From assembly GCA_035326105.1 (NCBI GenBank), contig DAOKYO010000001.1:806001-870000 (forward strand): a stretch of 64,000 bases of DNA, in the 5' to 3' direction. Position 1 is the stretch's first letter. Every line of letters begins with the position of its first letter. The position numbers and the translations under genes are program-made. This DNA is from Bacilli bacterium. Its GTDB lineage: Bacteria; Bacillota_I; Bacilli_A; RFN20; CAG-826. Below the pieces are notes generated by a model. It saw nothing but the letters and a program-made list of their open reading frames with translations, searched no databases and was not told the origin of the DNA. This document shows, one piece after another, positions 1 to 7,516 of the stretch.

Positions 1-83
1 AAAATACAATTAAATACAAAAAAATATTTATAGAAACAATTTAAGATATTATTTTCTTTTAAAACAGCTAAATATACGAGTAT

Positions 84-114
84 AAAAAAACTCCTCACCG
101 CTAGAAGTGAGGAG
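84..114 (-). terminator. Rho-independent terminator
   Basis: An 8-bp stem (CTCCTCAC/GTGAGGAG) with an 8-nt loop is followed, reading on the minus strand, by a run of seven T. It lies about 20 bp beyond the stop of the membrane protein gene that ends at 136 and should end that transcript. Confidence 0.85.
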
Positions 115-135
115 TCAAAAAAATCATTTTTGCGC

Positions 136-864
136 TTAATTGATAATTGTCGGCTTATCGTTTGCGTCATCTTTCTTATCTACAAGAATGCTGTGTTGAT
201 CATTTGGTTTATCAACCGAAGGTGAAGAAGGAGTTGAAATATTTTTTTCCGCTTTTGCGGTCTTAACCTTTTTAACCTTATCCGCATTTAGTTCGGCTTG
301 ATACTTACGATAGTTTCGATATCCAAAGTACCCATCGACTGCGAGATAGATAGCACCCAAAACGGCGATAACAAGCAACATCCAGGCAATCCATTTTGGC
401 GTGAAATCCTTGAGAACCGAGATGATTGATCCTAAAGATAATAAGCCGATGTGAGCCCAAAATTTGGGCTGCTCCGTCTTTTCGCCAAGGAAAGTAACGG
501 AGTAAAAGAACACGATAGCCCGAAAAACCAGCACAAACACCAGCGAGTACTTGTAGACAAGTCCCCAGGCGCTTCCTGGATCCCAACTGTTACCTTCTTG
601 CAAGGCTCTGACGCCAACATAGAGAAGTAAACCGCCTAAAATCGTATCCAGAATAATTTCAACAAGATTTAATGTGCGCAGCCCTTCCTTCTTTAAGGTT
701 CTTAACAAGGGATATACGCGCAGCAAAGAAAATGAAACAATGAAAATGCCACTAATTAAATAAACAATTCCGTTTGCAAAGACCGGAGCCAAGCCGACAC
801 CTATTAAAATGGCGGCTAAAACCCACTTAATCAACCAACCATAACCATATTTAAGTTTCTTCAT
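136..864 (-). CDS. Multi-pass membrane protein, unknown function
   Basis: A 242-residue protein from the ATG at 864, which has a purine-rich site (AGAGAGGA) just upstream; a longer frame to 918 exists but lacks such a site. It shows about five to six hydrophobic segments over residues 8-185 and then a charged Lys-rich tail (about residues 190-242) ending in a low-complexity, Ser/Pro/Asp-rich stretch, probably cytoplasmic. I do not recognise the family. The gene stands alone with its own terminator. Confidence 0.75.
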   Translation of the reverse strand: MKKLKYGYGWLIKWVLAAILIGVGLAPVFANGIVYLISGIFIVSFSLLRVYPLLRTLKKEGLRTLNLVEIILDTILGGLLLYVGVRALQEGNSWDPGSAWGLVYKYSLVFVLVFRAIVFFYSVTFLGEKTEQPKFWAHIGLLSLGSIISVLKDFTPKWIAWMLLVIAVLGAIYLAVDGYFGYRNYRKYQAELNADKVKKVKTAKAEKNISTPSSPSVDKPNDQHSILVDKKDDANDKPTIIN

Positions 865-1249
865 ATTGAGTCCTCTCTGGTAATATTTTACATCATTTCG
901 CAAATGCTGTCTTGTCAATTGTTTTTAATTGCATAGTTAAGGAAATTATTTTTTTAATAATTCGGATACTCGATGAATAAAGTCAAGTAACCATCTTCAT
1001 TAAACTATCGACAGCTTAATTCGAAAAATGATGTCTTATATAAGCATGATTATAGAGTAAAAAGTGATTATGCGATACTAAAATCGTCAAATAGTTATTA
1101 AACCGAATTTATGTACAATATTGGCGTCAATTAAATTACCTTAATCATAACGACACATAAAAAGCTCCAAGTCTTTTACGACAAGGAGCTTTCCATGCTA
1201 TTCTGGTTATTTTGTCATCATATTTAAACGATAAACAAAACATAAAGGT
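865..1249. other. Gene-free AT-rich spacer
   Basis: Apart from the terminator of the tRNA cluster near 1157-1192, nothing coding is visible. The part up to 1140 is AT-rich and has no start-codon/RBS combination that I can support. It should also hold the promoter of the membrane protein gene that starts at 864. Confidence 0.5.
1157..1192 (-). terminator. Terminator of the tRNA cluster
   Basis: Read on the minus strand, AAAGCTCC pairs with GGAGCTTT, with an inner GTC/GAC pair of arms and a short loop, followed by TTTTTA. It lies about 60 bp beyond the last tRNA of the minus-strand cluster. Confidence 0.75.
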
Positions 1250-1338
1250 TGGTGCCCGGGACCGGAATCGAACCGGTATGAGGGATTAACCTCGCAGGAT
1301 TTTAAGTCCTGTGCGTCTACCTATTCCGCCACCTGGGC
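1250..1338 (-). tRNA. tRNA-Leu (UAA)
   Basis: A full cloverleaf with a long variable arm, as expected for leucine. The anticodon stem CAGGA/TCCTG encloses loop CTTAAAA, giving anticodon TAA. The T-arm has TTCGATT and the 3' CCA is encoded. The acceptor GCCCAGG pairs with CCCGGGC except for an A·C mismatch at the fifth pair. It is the last gene of a five-tRNA cluster. Confidence 0.95.
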
Positions 1339-1339
1339 A

Positions 1340-1415
1340 TGGTGACTCGTAAGAGATTCGAACTCTTGACCCCTTGATTAAAAGTCAAGTGCTCTACCGA
1401 CTGAGCTAACGAGTC
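1340..1415 (-). tRNA. tRNA-Lys (UUU)
   Basis: The acceptor GACTCGT/ACGAGTC is perfect. The anticodon arm CTTGA/TCAAG encloses CTTTTAA, giving TTT. The CCA end is encoded and abuts the tRNA-Leu gene with a one-base gap. Confidence 0.96.
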
Positions 1416-1420
1416 ATGAT

Positions 1421-1496
1421 TGGCTGGGGTACCTGGGATCGAACCAGGGAAATGACAGAGTCAAAGTCTGTTGCCTTACCGCTTGGCTATACCCCA
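1421..1496 (-). tRNA. tRNA-Gln (UUG)
   Basis: The acceptor TGGGGTA/TACCCCA is perfect and begins with the U1 typical of tRNA-Gln. The anticodon stem ACAGA/TCTGT encloses CTTTGAC, giving TTG. The CCA end is encoded. Confidence 0.95.
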
Positions 1497-1502
1497 AAAA
1501 GA

Positions 1503-1586
1503 TGGTGGAGGAGGGTGGATTTGAACCATCGAACCCGAAGGAACTGATTTACAGTCAGCCGCGTTTGGCCACTTCGCTACTCCTCC
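1503..1586 (-). tRNA. tRNA-Tyr (GUA)
   Basis: The acceptor GGAGGAG/CTCCTCC is perfect. The anticodon loop CTGTAAA gives GTA. A long variable arm, as usual for bacterial tRNA-Tyr, and an encoded CCA are present. Confidence 0.95.
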
Positions 1587-1608
1587 ACAACGTGGTGCAA
1601 TGTATCAA

Positions 1609-1684
1609 TGGTGGATGTTGAGGGGTTCGAACCCCCGACCTCCGCCGTGTAAAGGCGATGCTCTCCCAGCTGAGCTAAACATCC
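1609..1684 (-). tRNA. tRNA-Val (UAC)
   Basis: The acceptor GGATGTT/AACATCC is perfect. The loop TTTACAC gives anticodon TAC. The T-arm GGGGGTTCGAACCCC is canonical and CCA is encoded. This is the promoter-proximal gene of the cluster. Confidence 0.96.
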
Positions 1685-1744
1685 ACATTACACTCCGATA
1701 CACGTGCTTAATAAATATATCATTGACCCCCGTATTAGTCAATG

Positions 1745-1790
1745 AAAAAAAAGGAATTTTTTTTCGAGGTTTTCTCGAGTAAAATCCCTT
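1745..1790 (-). terminator. Probable terminator of the ispD-pgi operon
   Basis: On the minus strand AAGGGATTTT pairs with AAAATTCCTT (one G·T pair) around an inner CGAG/CTCG stem, and a run of T follows. It lies 26 bp beyond the pgi stop. The stem is AT-rich, so the call is moderate. Confidence 0.55.
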
Positions 1791-1815
1791 ATTTTTAAAA
1801 TGAAAAATGTGCCGA

Positions 1816-3096
1816 CTAGTAGCCTTTTTTACCCAATAAATGGAACATATTACGCTTGTAAATTTCCACCCCTGGTTGGTTGAAGGGATTAATATCCAAA
1901 AGGTAAGCGCTCATCGCACAAGTCTTCATAAAAAAGAAGAACATATAACCGATGTTATAACTATCAATCGTCGGAATATTAATAATTATGTTCGGTACTT
2001 TACCTTCCTGTTCGTGGGCGGCAACTGTTCCTTCAAATGCTTTGTCGTTAATAAAATTTAAAGTTTTTCCCTCTAGATAATTTAGGCCATCGAGATTATC
2101 GTCATCATGCGGAACCTTGACTTCGTAGGCGGAAGATTCAACGTGAATAACCGTTTCAAAGAGAATGTGCGTTCCCTCTTGAATAAACTGTCCAAGACTA
2201 TGAAGATCGGTCGAAAAAGTCGCGGAATCAGGAAGCAACCCTTTTCCTTCTTTACCTTCGGACTCACCAAATAACTGTTTGCACCACTCGCCGATCTGCG
2301 TATACTGAGGCTCGTAGAGCACAAACATTTCTACTTGATAGTGGTGGTGATAAAGATAATCGCGCGCTACGGCATATTGATAGGCAACATTGCTGTTTAA
2401 GTCGGGATTAGAAAAATCCTTAGCGGCATCTTTGGCCCCTAAAAGCAAATTATCAATATCAAATCCCGCACAGGCAATAGGGAAAAGGCCGACCGCGGTA
2501 ATAACGGAATAGCGGCCTCCGATATTATCCGGTAAGACATAAGTTTGATATCCTTCTTTATCGGCTAAAGTTTTTAATGCGCCCCTTGCTTTATCGGTAG
2601 TGGCAAAAATAGCCTTGCGAGCTTCATTTTTACCAACTTTATGTTCCAATAATTCTTTTACCAAGCGAAAAGCAACGGAGGTTTCGGTGGTAGTTCCTGA
2701 CTTAGATATAACATTAATTGCAAACTTCTTGGTTTTTAAATATGTCAAAACTTGATGAATGTAGGTACTAGAAAAGGTCTGCCCGAGATAAATTATCTCC
2801 GGTTTAGCAGCGGAGTATAGACCTCTTAAAGCATCAATGGCTGAACGGGCGCCCAAATAAGAACCGCCGATTCCGCAAACGACGAGAACTTCAAAATTTT
2901 GGCGCACATAGGCGGCATCGCGCTTAATTTGAGCCACTTCCGTTTTGTCATAGTCATTCGGCCAAGTTGTCCAACCTAGAAAATCACTTCCGGCGCCGGT
3001 TCTTTCATCAATCATCCGATTAATTGCTTCAACCTTTGCTTGATAAGCAGTAAAATCAATTTTTTCAATAACGTGAGACAAATCTAATTTAATCAT
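1816..3096 (-). CDS. pgi: Glucose-6-phosphate isomerase
   Basis: Interconverts glucose-6-phosphate and fructose-6-phosphate in glycolysis, in the cytoplasm. The 426-residue length fits the short Bacillus/archaeal-type PGI. The SIS-fold signatures are visible: GGSYLGARSA near residue 75, the SKSGTTTETS phosphate loop near residue 130, GGRYSVITAVG near residue 190, and the catalytic Glu/His segment around QIGEWCKQLFGESEGK. It is last in an ispD/S1-protein/pgi operon; its ATG overlaps the stop of the gene before it (ATGA), so translation is probably coupled. The ribosome binding site (AGAAGGA) lies inside the upstream gene. Confidence 0.97.
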   Translation of the reverse strand: MIKLDLSHVIEKIDFTAYQAKVEAINRMIDERTGAGSDFLGWTTWPNDYDKTEVAQIKRDAAYVRQNFEVLVVCGIGGSYLGARSAIDALRGLYSAAKPEIIYLGQTFSSTYIHQVLTYLKTKKFAINVISKSGTTTETSVAFRLVKELLEHKVGKNEARKAIFATTDKARGALKTLADKEGYQTYVLPDNIGGRYSVITAVGLFPIACAGFDIDNLLLGAKDAAKDFSNPDLNSNVAYQYAVARDYLYHHHYQVEMFVLYEPQYTQIGEWCKQLFGESEGKEGKGLLPDSATFSTDLHSLGQFIQEGTHILFETVIHVESSAYEVKVPHDDDNLDGLNYLEGKTLNFINDKAFEGTVAAHEQEGKVPNIIINIPTIDSYNIGYMFFFFMKTCAMSAYLLDINPFNQPGVEIYKRNMFHLLGKKGY

Positions 3097-3485
3097 AATT
3101 TCTTTTCCTTCTTCGTAGTTGCCATTGCTTTGGCTTCTTTAATCCATTTTGGGAGACGTTCTTCTAGAGGGCTAAAATCAATTTCAGAGGCGGAAATTAA
3201 TTTTCGTCTTTTCTCGGAATCGCGCTTGTTGGGCGAAACTTGAGGTATTTTTTTAATTGATAGCCGCAAGAAGTTACTCTTGTGATCAACATCGACAATA
3301 ATAACTTGAATTTTGGAACCAACTGGGGCAAAATCAGCAATATTTCGAACGAATTTGGTCGATATTTCCGAAATATGCAGTAACCCTTCCTGTTCATTAT
3401 CGAAGGCTAAAATAGCACCATAGGGGCGTATTTCGATAACAGTTCCCTCACAAATATCTCCCGTATTATAAAGTTTATCCGACAT
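3093..3485 (-). CDS. S1 RNA-binding domain protein (YugI/GSP13-like)
   Basis: A 130-residue protein with one OB-fold S1 domain in residues 5-75 (GDICEGTVIEIRPYGAILAF, then GLLHISEIS) and a basic, disordered tail ending in Lys residues. Single-S1 proteins of this size in low-GC Gram-positives (YugI, YabR, CvfD) bind the ribosome or RNA and are stress-linked; that role here is inferred from the family. The gene overlaps ispD by 11 bp upstream and pgi by 4 bp downstream, so the three are one transcription unit. Confidence 0.85.
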   Translation of the reverse strand: MSDKLYNTGDICEGTVIEIRPYGAILAFDNEQEGLLHISEISTKFVRNIADFAPVGSKIQVIIVDVDHKSNFLRLSIKKIPQVSPNKRDSEKRRKLISASEIDFSPLEERLPKWIKEAKAMATTKKEKKL

Positions 3486-4188
3486 TGTTATCTCCTTCGA
3501 CTAGTTCAACTAGGGCTTTAAAAATAGAAAAATCTTCATAGGTGGTAATCTTAAAATTCAGAGTACTTCCTTTTGCAATATGCACCTTATGGCCGGCATA
3601 AATGGCGATTTGAGCATCATCGCTACAATGAGTGATGCCCTTCTTTTGAGCAAGCATATGCGCCTGATAAATCAAGTCAAATTTAAAACTTTGCGGAGTC
3701 TGAACTTGAAATAAACGGGAACGGTCGGGTACTTCTTCAACCCATTCTCCATCACTACTAATAGCAATCGTATTGGGCGAAGCAATGGCAGTTTCCACCG
3801 CATCAAATCGTTCAGCCAAAGAAATATTCTCACTGATGATTTTCTCATCAACCAATGGTCTTGCTCCATCATGAATTAAGACAATGTCATCATCTTTTAG
3901 TGTCTTTTTGAGTTTCTTAAGGGCCTTTAATACACTTTCCTGGCGCGATGTTCCACCTTCGGTGATCAGACGTATTTTGCTAATGTGGTTAGCCTCGCAA
4001 ATCGCCTTCACTTCGGCCGCATGTTCAGGTTGCACCACTAAGACGATACTATCAACCTCCGGGTTTTCTTCAAATGAATTTACCGCATACAAAAAAAGAG
4101 GTTTTCCTTTTACCAATAAAAATTGCTTAGGAATTTGTGTCCCTACACGTGAACCACTTCCGGCGATTAATACAATTGCAGTGACCAT
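3475..4188 (-). CDS. ispD: 2-C-methyl-D-erythritol 4-phosphate cytidylyltransferase (or TarI-like)
   Basis: A 237-residue cytidylyltransferase, the usual IspD length. IspD transfers CMP to methylerythritol phosphate in the non-mevalonate isoprenoid pathway. Visible motifs are the CTP-binding GSGSRVGTQIPKQFL near residue 10, IVLIHDGARPLV near residue 103, and the Asp of SDDAQIA near residue 190. The start has a perfect site (TATGGAGG) nine bases upstream. No ispF or other isoprenoid gene is adjacent, so a ribitol-5-phosphate cytidylyltransferase (TarI) role cannot be excluded: the two share these motifs. Confidence 0.82.
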   Translation of the reverse strand: MVTAIVLIAGSGSRVGTQIPKQFLLVKGKPLFLYAVNSFEENPEVDSIVLVVQPEHAAEVKAICEANHISKIRLITEGGTSRQESVLKALKKLKKTLKDDDIVLIHDGARPLVDEKIISENISLAERFDAVETAIASPNTIAISSDGEWVEEVPDRSRLFQVQTPQSFKFDLIYQAHMLAQKKGITHCSDDAQIAIYAGHKVHIAKGSTLNFKITTYEDFSIFKALVELVEGDNNVG

Positions 4189-4206
4189 TTTATAACCTCC
4201 ATAATA

Positions 4207-4235
4207 ATATTACTATTATTAATAATCTTCTTCAA
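4207..4235 (-). promoter_or_regulatory. Candidate promoter of the ispD operon
   Basis: On the minus strand TTGAAG, a 17-bp spacer and TAATAT lie just before the ispD ribosome binding site. The context is very AT-rich, so chance matches are likely. Confidence 0.35.
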
Positions 4236-4253
4236 TTAAAGTATCAAGCAAAT

Positions 4254-4281
4254 AAAAAAACCGACTTAGTTTATAAGTCGG
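4254..4281 (-). terminator. Rho-independent terminator
   Basis: The stem CCGACTTA/TAAGTCGG with a 5-base loop is followed by seven T on the minus strand. The stop codon of the HAD gene abuts the stem. Confidence 0.88.
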
Positions 4282-5118
4282 CTACTTTTTTAATAATTGA
4301 CTTTGTTTTTTGGCTAACTCCGAGCTAACGGCAATTTCTTGGATAATTAGTTTTACCACTTTGTCTAAGTCGCTGCCCGACGAGTAGTCGGCTTTAGCAA
4401 TATAATTTACACGTCCATCCTCAAACAATGATTCGACCTTTTCTTTTGATCCGGGTTGATAGACGGCGATGGAGTTACCCCCATTTTCTTTGACCAATAT
4501 CATAATCGGAATATCGGTCATTCCATCACCAAAATAAATGATGTTCCGGTAGGGAATGCGTCGATTGGATATCTTCTCGTTAACTTTATTGTCATCACTT
4601 TGGTCAAGTGCGCCTTTAGAAATGCGGAAAAAATATTGCGTTTTGGCAGTGTAGTTAATCGCCGTTTTAGGCCAAATAGGCTCGCCGCTGTCTTCATCAA
4701 AATAAAATTCACAGCCATAGATAGCTTTAAACTCTTTTGCGATAGCGCACCCGTCGATAATCTCCTTTGTTCCGCTACTTACAAGGTAGTGTTCAACTTG
4801 AACGCCGAGATTTGCGCCGAATTCATTAATTCTTCTAAACCAAGAAGTAACGCCATTAAAGAACTTAATCTCCCGGCCTAAATTGTTCAAATATTCCCGG
4901 GTTAATTTAATGTTTTTTTCTTTGGCAAGTTTCACCATCATATACATATAAGATAAAATTCTCTCGACGTTGGTTTTTGCAGAAAATTCAGTAGTTGCGC
5001 CCCAAAATTCCGGTGGAGTCATCCCAAGAGCCGGGATAAAGGAATAATTCTGCATATCCTCTGTACAGAGGGTTTTATCAAAGTCATATAGAATACCGAC
5101 AATCGATTTTGCCGCCAT
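4282..5118 (-). CDS. HAD-family phosphatase (phosphoserine phosphatase-like)
   Basis: A 278-residue haloacid dehalogenase-superfamily hydrolase. Motif I is YDFDKTLCT near residue 12 (nucleophile Asp in DFDKT), motif II the VSSGT segment near residue 113, and motif IV FGDGMTDIPIM near residue 197. The N-terminal region between motifs I and II is a helical cap, as in the phosphoserine-phosphatase branch. The substrate cannot be told from sequence. The ATG at 5118 has a GCGAGGT site. The gene is monocistronic with its own terminator. Confidence 0.82.
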   Translation of the reverse strand: MAAKSIVGILYDFDKTLCTEDMQNYSFIPALGMTPPEFWGATTEFSAKTNVERILSYMYMMVKLAKEKNIKLTREYLNNLGREIKFFNGVTSWFRRINEFGANLGVQVEHYLVSSGTKEIIDGCAIAKEFKAIYGCEFYFDEDSGEPIWPKTAINYTAKTQYFFRISKGALDQSDDNKVNEKISNRRIPYRNIIYFGDGMTDIPIMILVKENGGNSIAVYQPGSKEKVESLFEDGRVNYIAKADYSSGSDLDKVVKLIIQEIAVSSELAKKQSQLLKK

Positions 5119-5287
5119 TTTTGATACCTCGCGAAAGAAATATTATCATAAACGTTTTTTTAAGTCAAAAAAACCCCTAAAAAACTACTAAAGTAAAGAA
5201 AAAAAGCGAAAAATAGCGGAAAAGTAAACCAATTAGAAGAAAAAAATGCATTTATAGTTTATTGAATAAGAAAAGTAATATGTCTAG

Positions 5288-5296
5288 TGATATAAT
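5288..5296 (+). promoter_or_regulatory. Extended -10 promoter, apparently leaderless
   Basis: TGATATAAT is a consensus extended -10 element. It ends 8 bases before the ATG at 5305, which puts the expected transcription start within about two bases of the start codon. No ribosome binding site precedes that ATG. Confidence 0.55.
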
Positions 5297-5304
5297 AAAA
5301 TAAT

Positions 5305-5820
5305 ATGAGCGCAACTGAAGTTTTTAGAATTGTCATCCTTTCACTTCTAGCCGTTTATGTCTTAATTGTGTGCATTGTCGGTTATGTGATTTATCGTTTG
5401 AGAAAGGCGATGAAGCATGAGTACAGTGTTATTCTTTTTCATGTTGAGCAGCGCTCAAACGCCTTGGAGTTTTTGTCGCCTTTATGTGGCATAAATTTAT
5501 TAGAGCGGAAGAGTAGCGTTGATGTTAATCGCATATTTGCTGCGCAGGATTTCAACGGCTTGCTAAAGTTACATGAGGATAATAATCATCTGGAAAAAGA
5601 GGTGTTTATCGAATTGAGGAATCGGCCTCAACTGCTGAAAGAAGGGCGAGTTGCCCTTTTAATAAATTCACTTGCGCGCGACAATGAATCATTTCGTAAA
5701 AGTCTGATTGAGTATAATCGAAGCGTTTCCATATATAACTATTGGATAAAGAGTTTTATCTTTTTTATTTTTGGCCGCCTCTTCAATTTAAAAGAAGGGG
5801 AACTTTTCCCCAAGAAATGA
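5305..5820 (+). CDS. Single-pass membrane protein, unknown
   Basis: A 171-residue protein with one N-terminal hydrophobic segment (about residues 9-31), then a basic patch and a soluble, probably cytoplasmic domain rich in charged residues. The middle (about residues 55-130) has helical character; the C-terminus is again hydrophobic (FIFFIFGRLF). I do not recognise a family. No SD sequence precedes the ATG, and the -10 element sits right against it. It is followed after 67 bp by gpmI. Confidence 0.6.
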   Translation: MSATEVFRIVILSLLAVYVLIVCIVGYVIYRLRKAMKHEYSVILFHVEQRSNALEFLSPLCGINLLERKSSVDVNRIFAAQDFNGLLKLHEDNNHLEKEVFIELRNRPQLLKEGRVALLINSLARDNESFRKSLIEYNRSVSIYNYWIKSFIFFIFGRLFNLKEGELFPKK

Positions 5821-5887
5821 CGCTTTAATCTTTTATTTTTCACGCTTACACCTTATAATTACTTCGGAAAGAAGGAAGAAATTTAAC

Positions 5888-7492
5888 ATGGCGAATAAAC
5901 CAATTATTCTCTGCATCCTCGATGGATTTGGCTATCGTGAAGATCCATACGGGAATGCGGTTATAGCTGCAAAGAAACCAAATCTAGACCGCTTCTTTAG
6001 CGAGTATCCTCATACCTTGATCGAAGCCAGTGGCGAGGCGGTTGGCCTTCCCGAAGGACAGATGGGAAACTCAGAAGTTGGGCATATGAATATCGGTGCG
6101 GGCCGCGTGGTCTACCAGTCACTGACTTTCTTAAATAAGGCGATTAAGGAAGGAACTTTCTTTAAGAATCCTTCCTACTTAAGAGCGATAGAGCATGCGA
6201 AAAAACATCATAGCAAGCTCCATATCTTCGGACTTACAAGTGATGGCGGCGTGCATTCTCACATCGACCACATTATTGCCTTGATAAGGTTGGCAAAAAA
6301 CGAGGGCGTCGATGATGTCTTTGTTCATTGCTTTATGGATGGTCGCGATGTTGATCCCCAATTGGGTGCGACCTACATTGCGAAACTTGTAAAAGTAATG
6401 GATGAGATTCATTTTGGACATATCGCGGATATCAGCGGCCGTTACTGGGCAATGGACCGCGATAAAAATATGGATAGGGTTGATCGGGCCTACCGGGTTA
6501 TGGTTGACCACGATGGACCATCGTTTATCGACTATAAGGACTACTTTGCTGATCAATATACGAAAGTTCTACCGGAACTCGGGCGGGATCCTTCGGATGA
6601 ATTTGTAATTCCCGCATTCAATGCTAATGTCGATGGTCGAATTGGTGATGATGATGCGATTATCTTTGCCAATTTTCGTCCGGATCGGGCAATTCAGATT
6701 GCAACTTTATTTACCAATCCCACTTTTTACACGCACCCGGCTCAAAAGGCGGATGGGACTTTGGCTTTTAAGCCCTATACCCCGCTTCATCCGCTTAAAA
6801 ATATTTTTCTTGTTTGCACGATGAAGTATGCTGATTCCGTAAAAGGAGAAATTGCTTTTGCGCTTCCTAAGCTCACCAATACTTTGGGACCATGGTTAGC
6901 TGATCATGGCTACCGTCAACTACGGATAGCGGAGACGGAAAAATATGCGCATGTGACTTTCTTCTTTGATGGTACGGTTAATTTTGACGGGGTAGAACAG
7001 CCCGAGTTAAAAAACAGCCGCCGAGTGCTTATAAACTCGCCGAAAGTTGCCACTTATGATTTGAAGCCAGAGATGAGTGCCATTGAAGTATGCGATGCAC
7101 TGCTGGTTGAACTGGATAAAAAGGATCTTGACGTAGTTATATTGAATTTTGCCAACACCGATATGGTTGGACATACAGCGGTTATGCCCGCGGTAATCAA
7201 AGCGGTCGAGACGGTTGATGCTCAAGTTGGTCGTATTTTGGAATGGATTGATAGAAATGGCGGTACGATTATGATTACCGCCGATCACGGCAATTCGGAG
7301 CAACTACTTGATGAAAAAGGTCATCCGTTTACGGCCCATACGACGAACCCGGTTCTTTTTGGAATAAATCTAAAAGGAGCCAAACTATTGGAAAAAGGTG
7401 GAAAGTTAAGCAACATTGCTCCGACCATCATCGAACTTCTCGGAGACAAAGCTCCAGAAGAGATGGATGAGCCAAGTATGCTTGTCCACTGA
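5888..7492 (+). CDS. gpmI: 2,3-bisphosphoglycerate-independent phosphoglycerate mutase
   Basis: Converts 3-phosphoglycerate to 2-phosphoglycerate in glycolysis, using two metal ions and a phosphoserine. At 534 residues it is near full family length. Residues near the N-terminus (LCILDGFGYR) supply the first metal ligand; the phosphorylated serine lies in QMGNSEVGHMNIGAGR near residue 62; SDGGVHSHIDH (~123), FMDGRDVDP (~152), FANFRPDRA and ITADHGNSEQ near residue 460 carry the substrate- and metal-binding residues. SD AAGGAAG precedes the ATG. It ends with TGA, evidence for the standard stop code. Confidence 0.97.
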   Translation: MANKPIILCILDGFGYREDPYGNAVIAAKKPNLDRFFSEYPHTLIEASGEAVGLPEGQMGNSEVGHMNIGAGRVVYQSLTFLNKAIKEGTFFKNPSYLRAIEHAKKHHSKLHIFGLTSDGGVHSHIDHIIALIRLAKNEGVDDVFVHCFMDGRDVDPQLGATYIAKLVKVMDEIHFGHIADISGRYWAMDRDKNMDRVDRAYRVMVDHDGPSFIDYKDYFADQYTKVLPELGRDPSDEFVIPAFNANVDGRIGDDDAIIFANFRPDRAIQIATLFTNPTFYTHPAQKADGTLAFKPYTPLHPLKNIFLVCTMKYADSVKGEIAFALPKLTNTLGPWLADHGYRQLRIAETEKYAHVTFFFDGTVNFDGVEQPELKNSRRVLINSPKVATYDLKPEMSAIEVCDALLVELDKKDLDVVILNFANTDMVGHTAVMPAVIKAVETVDAQVGRILEWIDRNGGTIMITADHGNSEQLLDEKGHPFTAHTTNPVLFGINLKGAKLLEKGGKLSNIAPTIIELLGDKAPEEMDEPSMLVH

Positions 7493-7516
7493 AATATAAG
7501 AAAGAGGAATATATAT

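Noticed and set aside
1600..1782. Open frame across tRNA-Val
   Set aside because: It reads through a tRNA gene; coding is not credible. The same holds for the frame across tRNA-Ser at 27103-27300.
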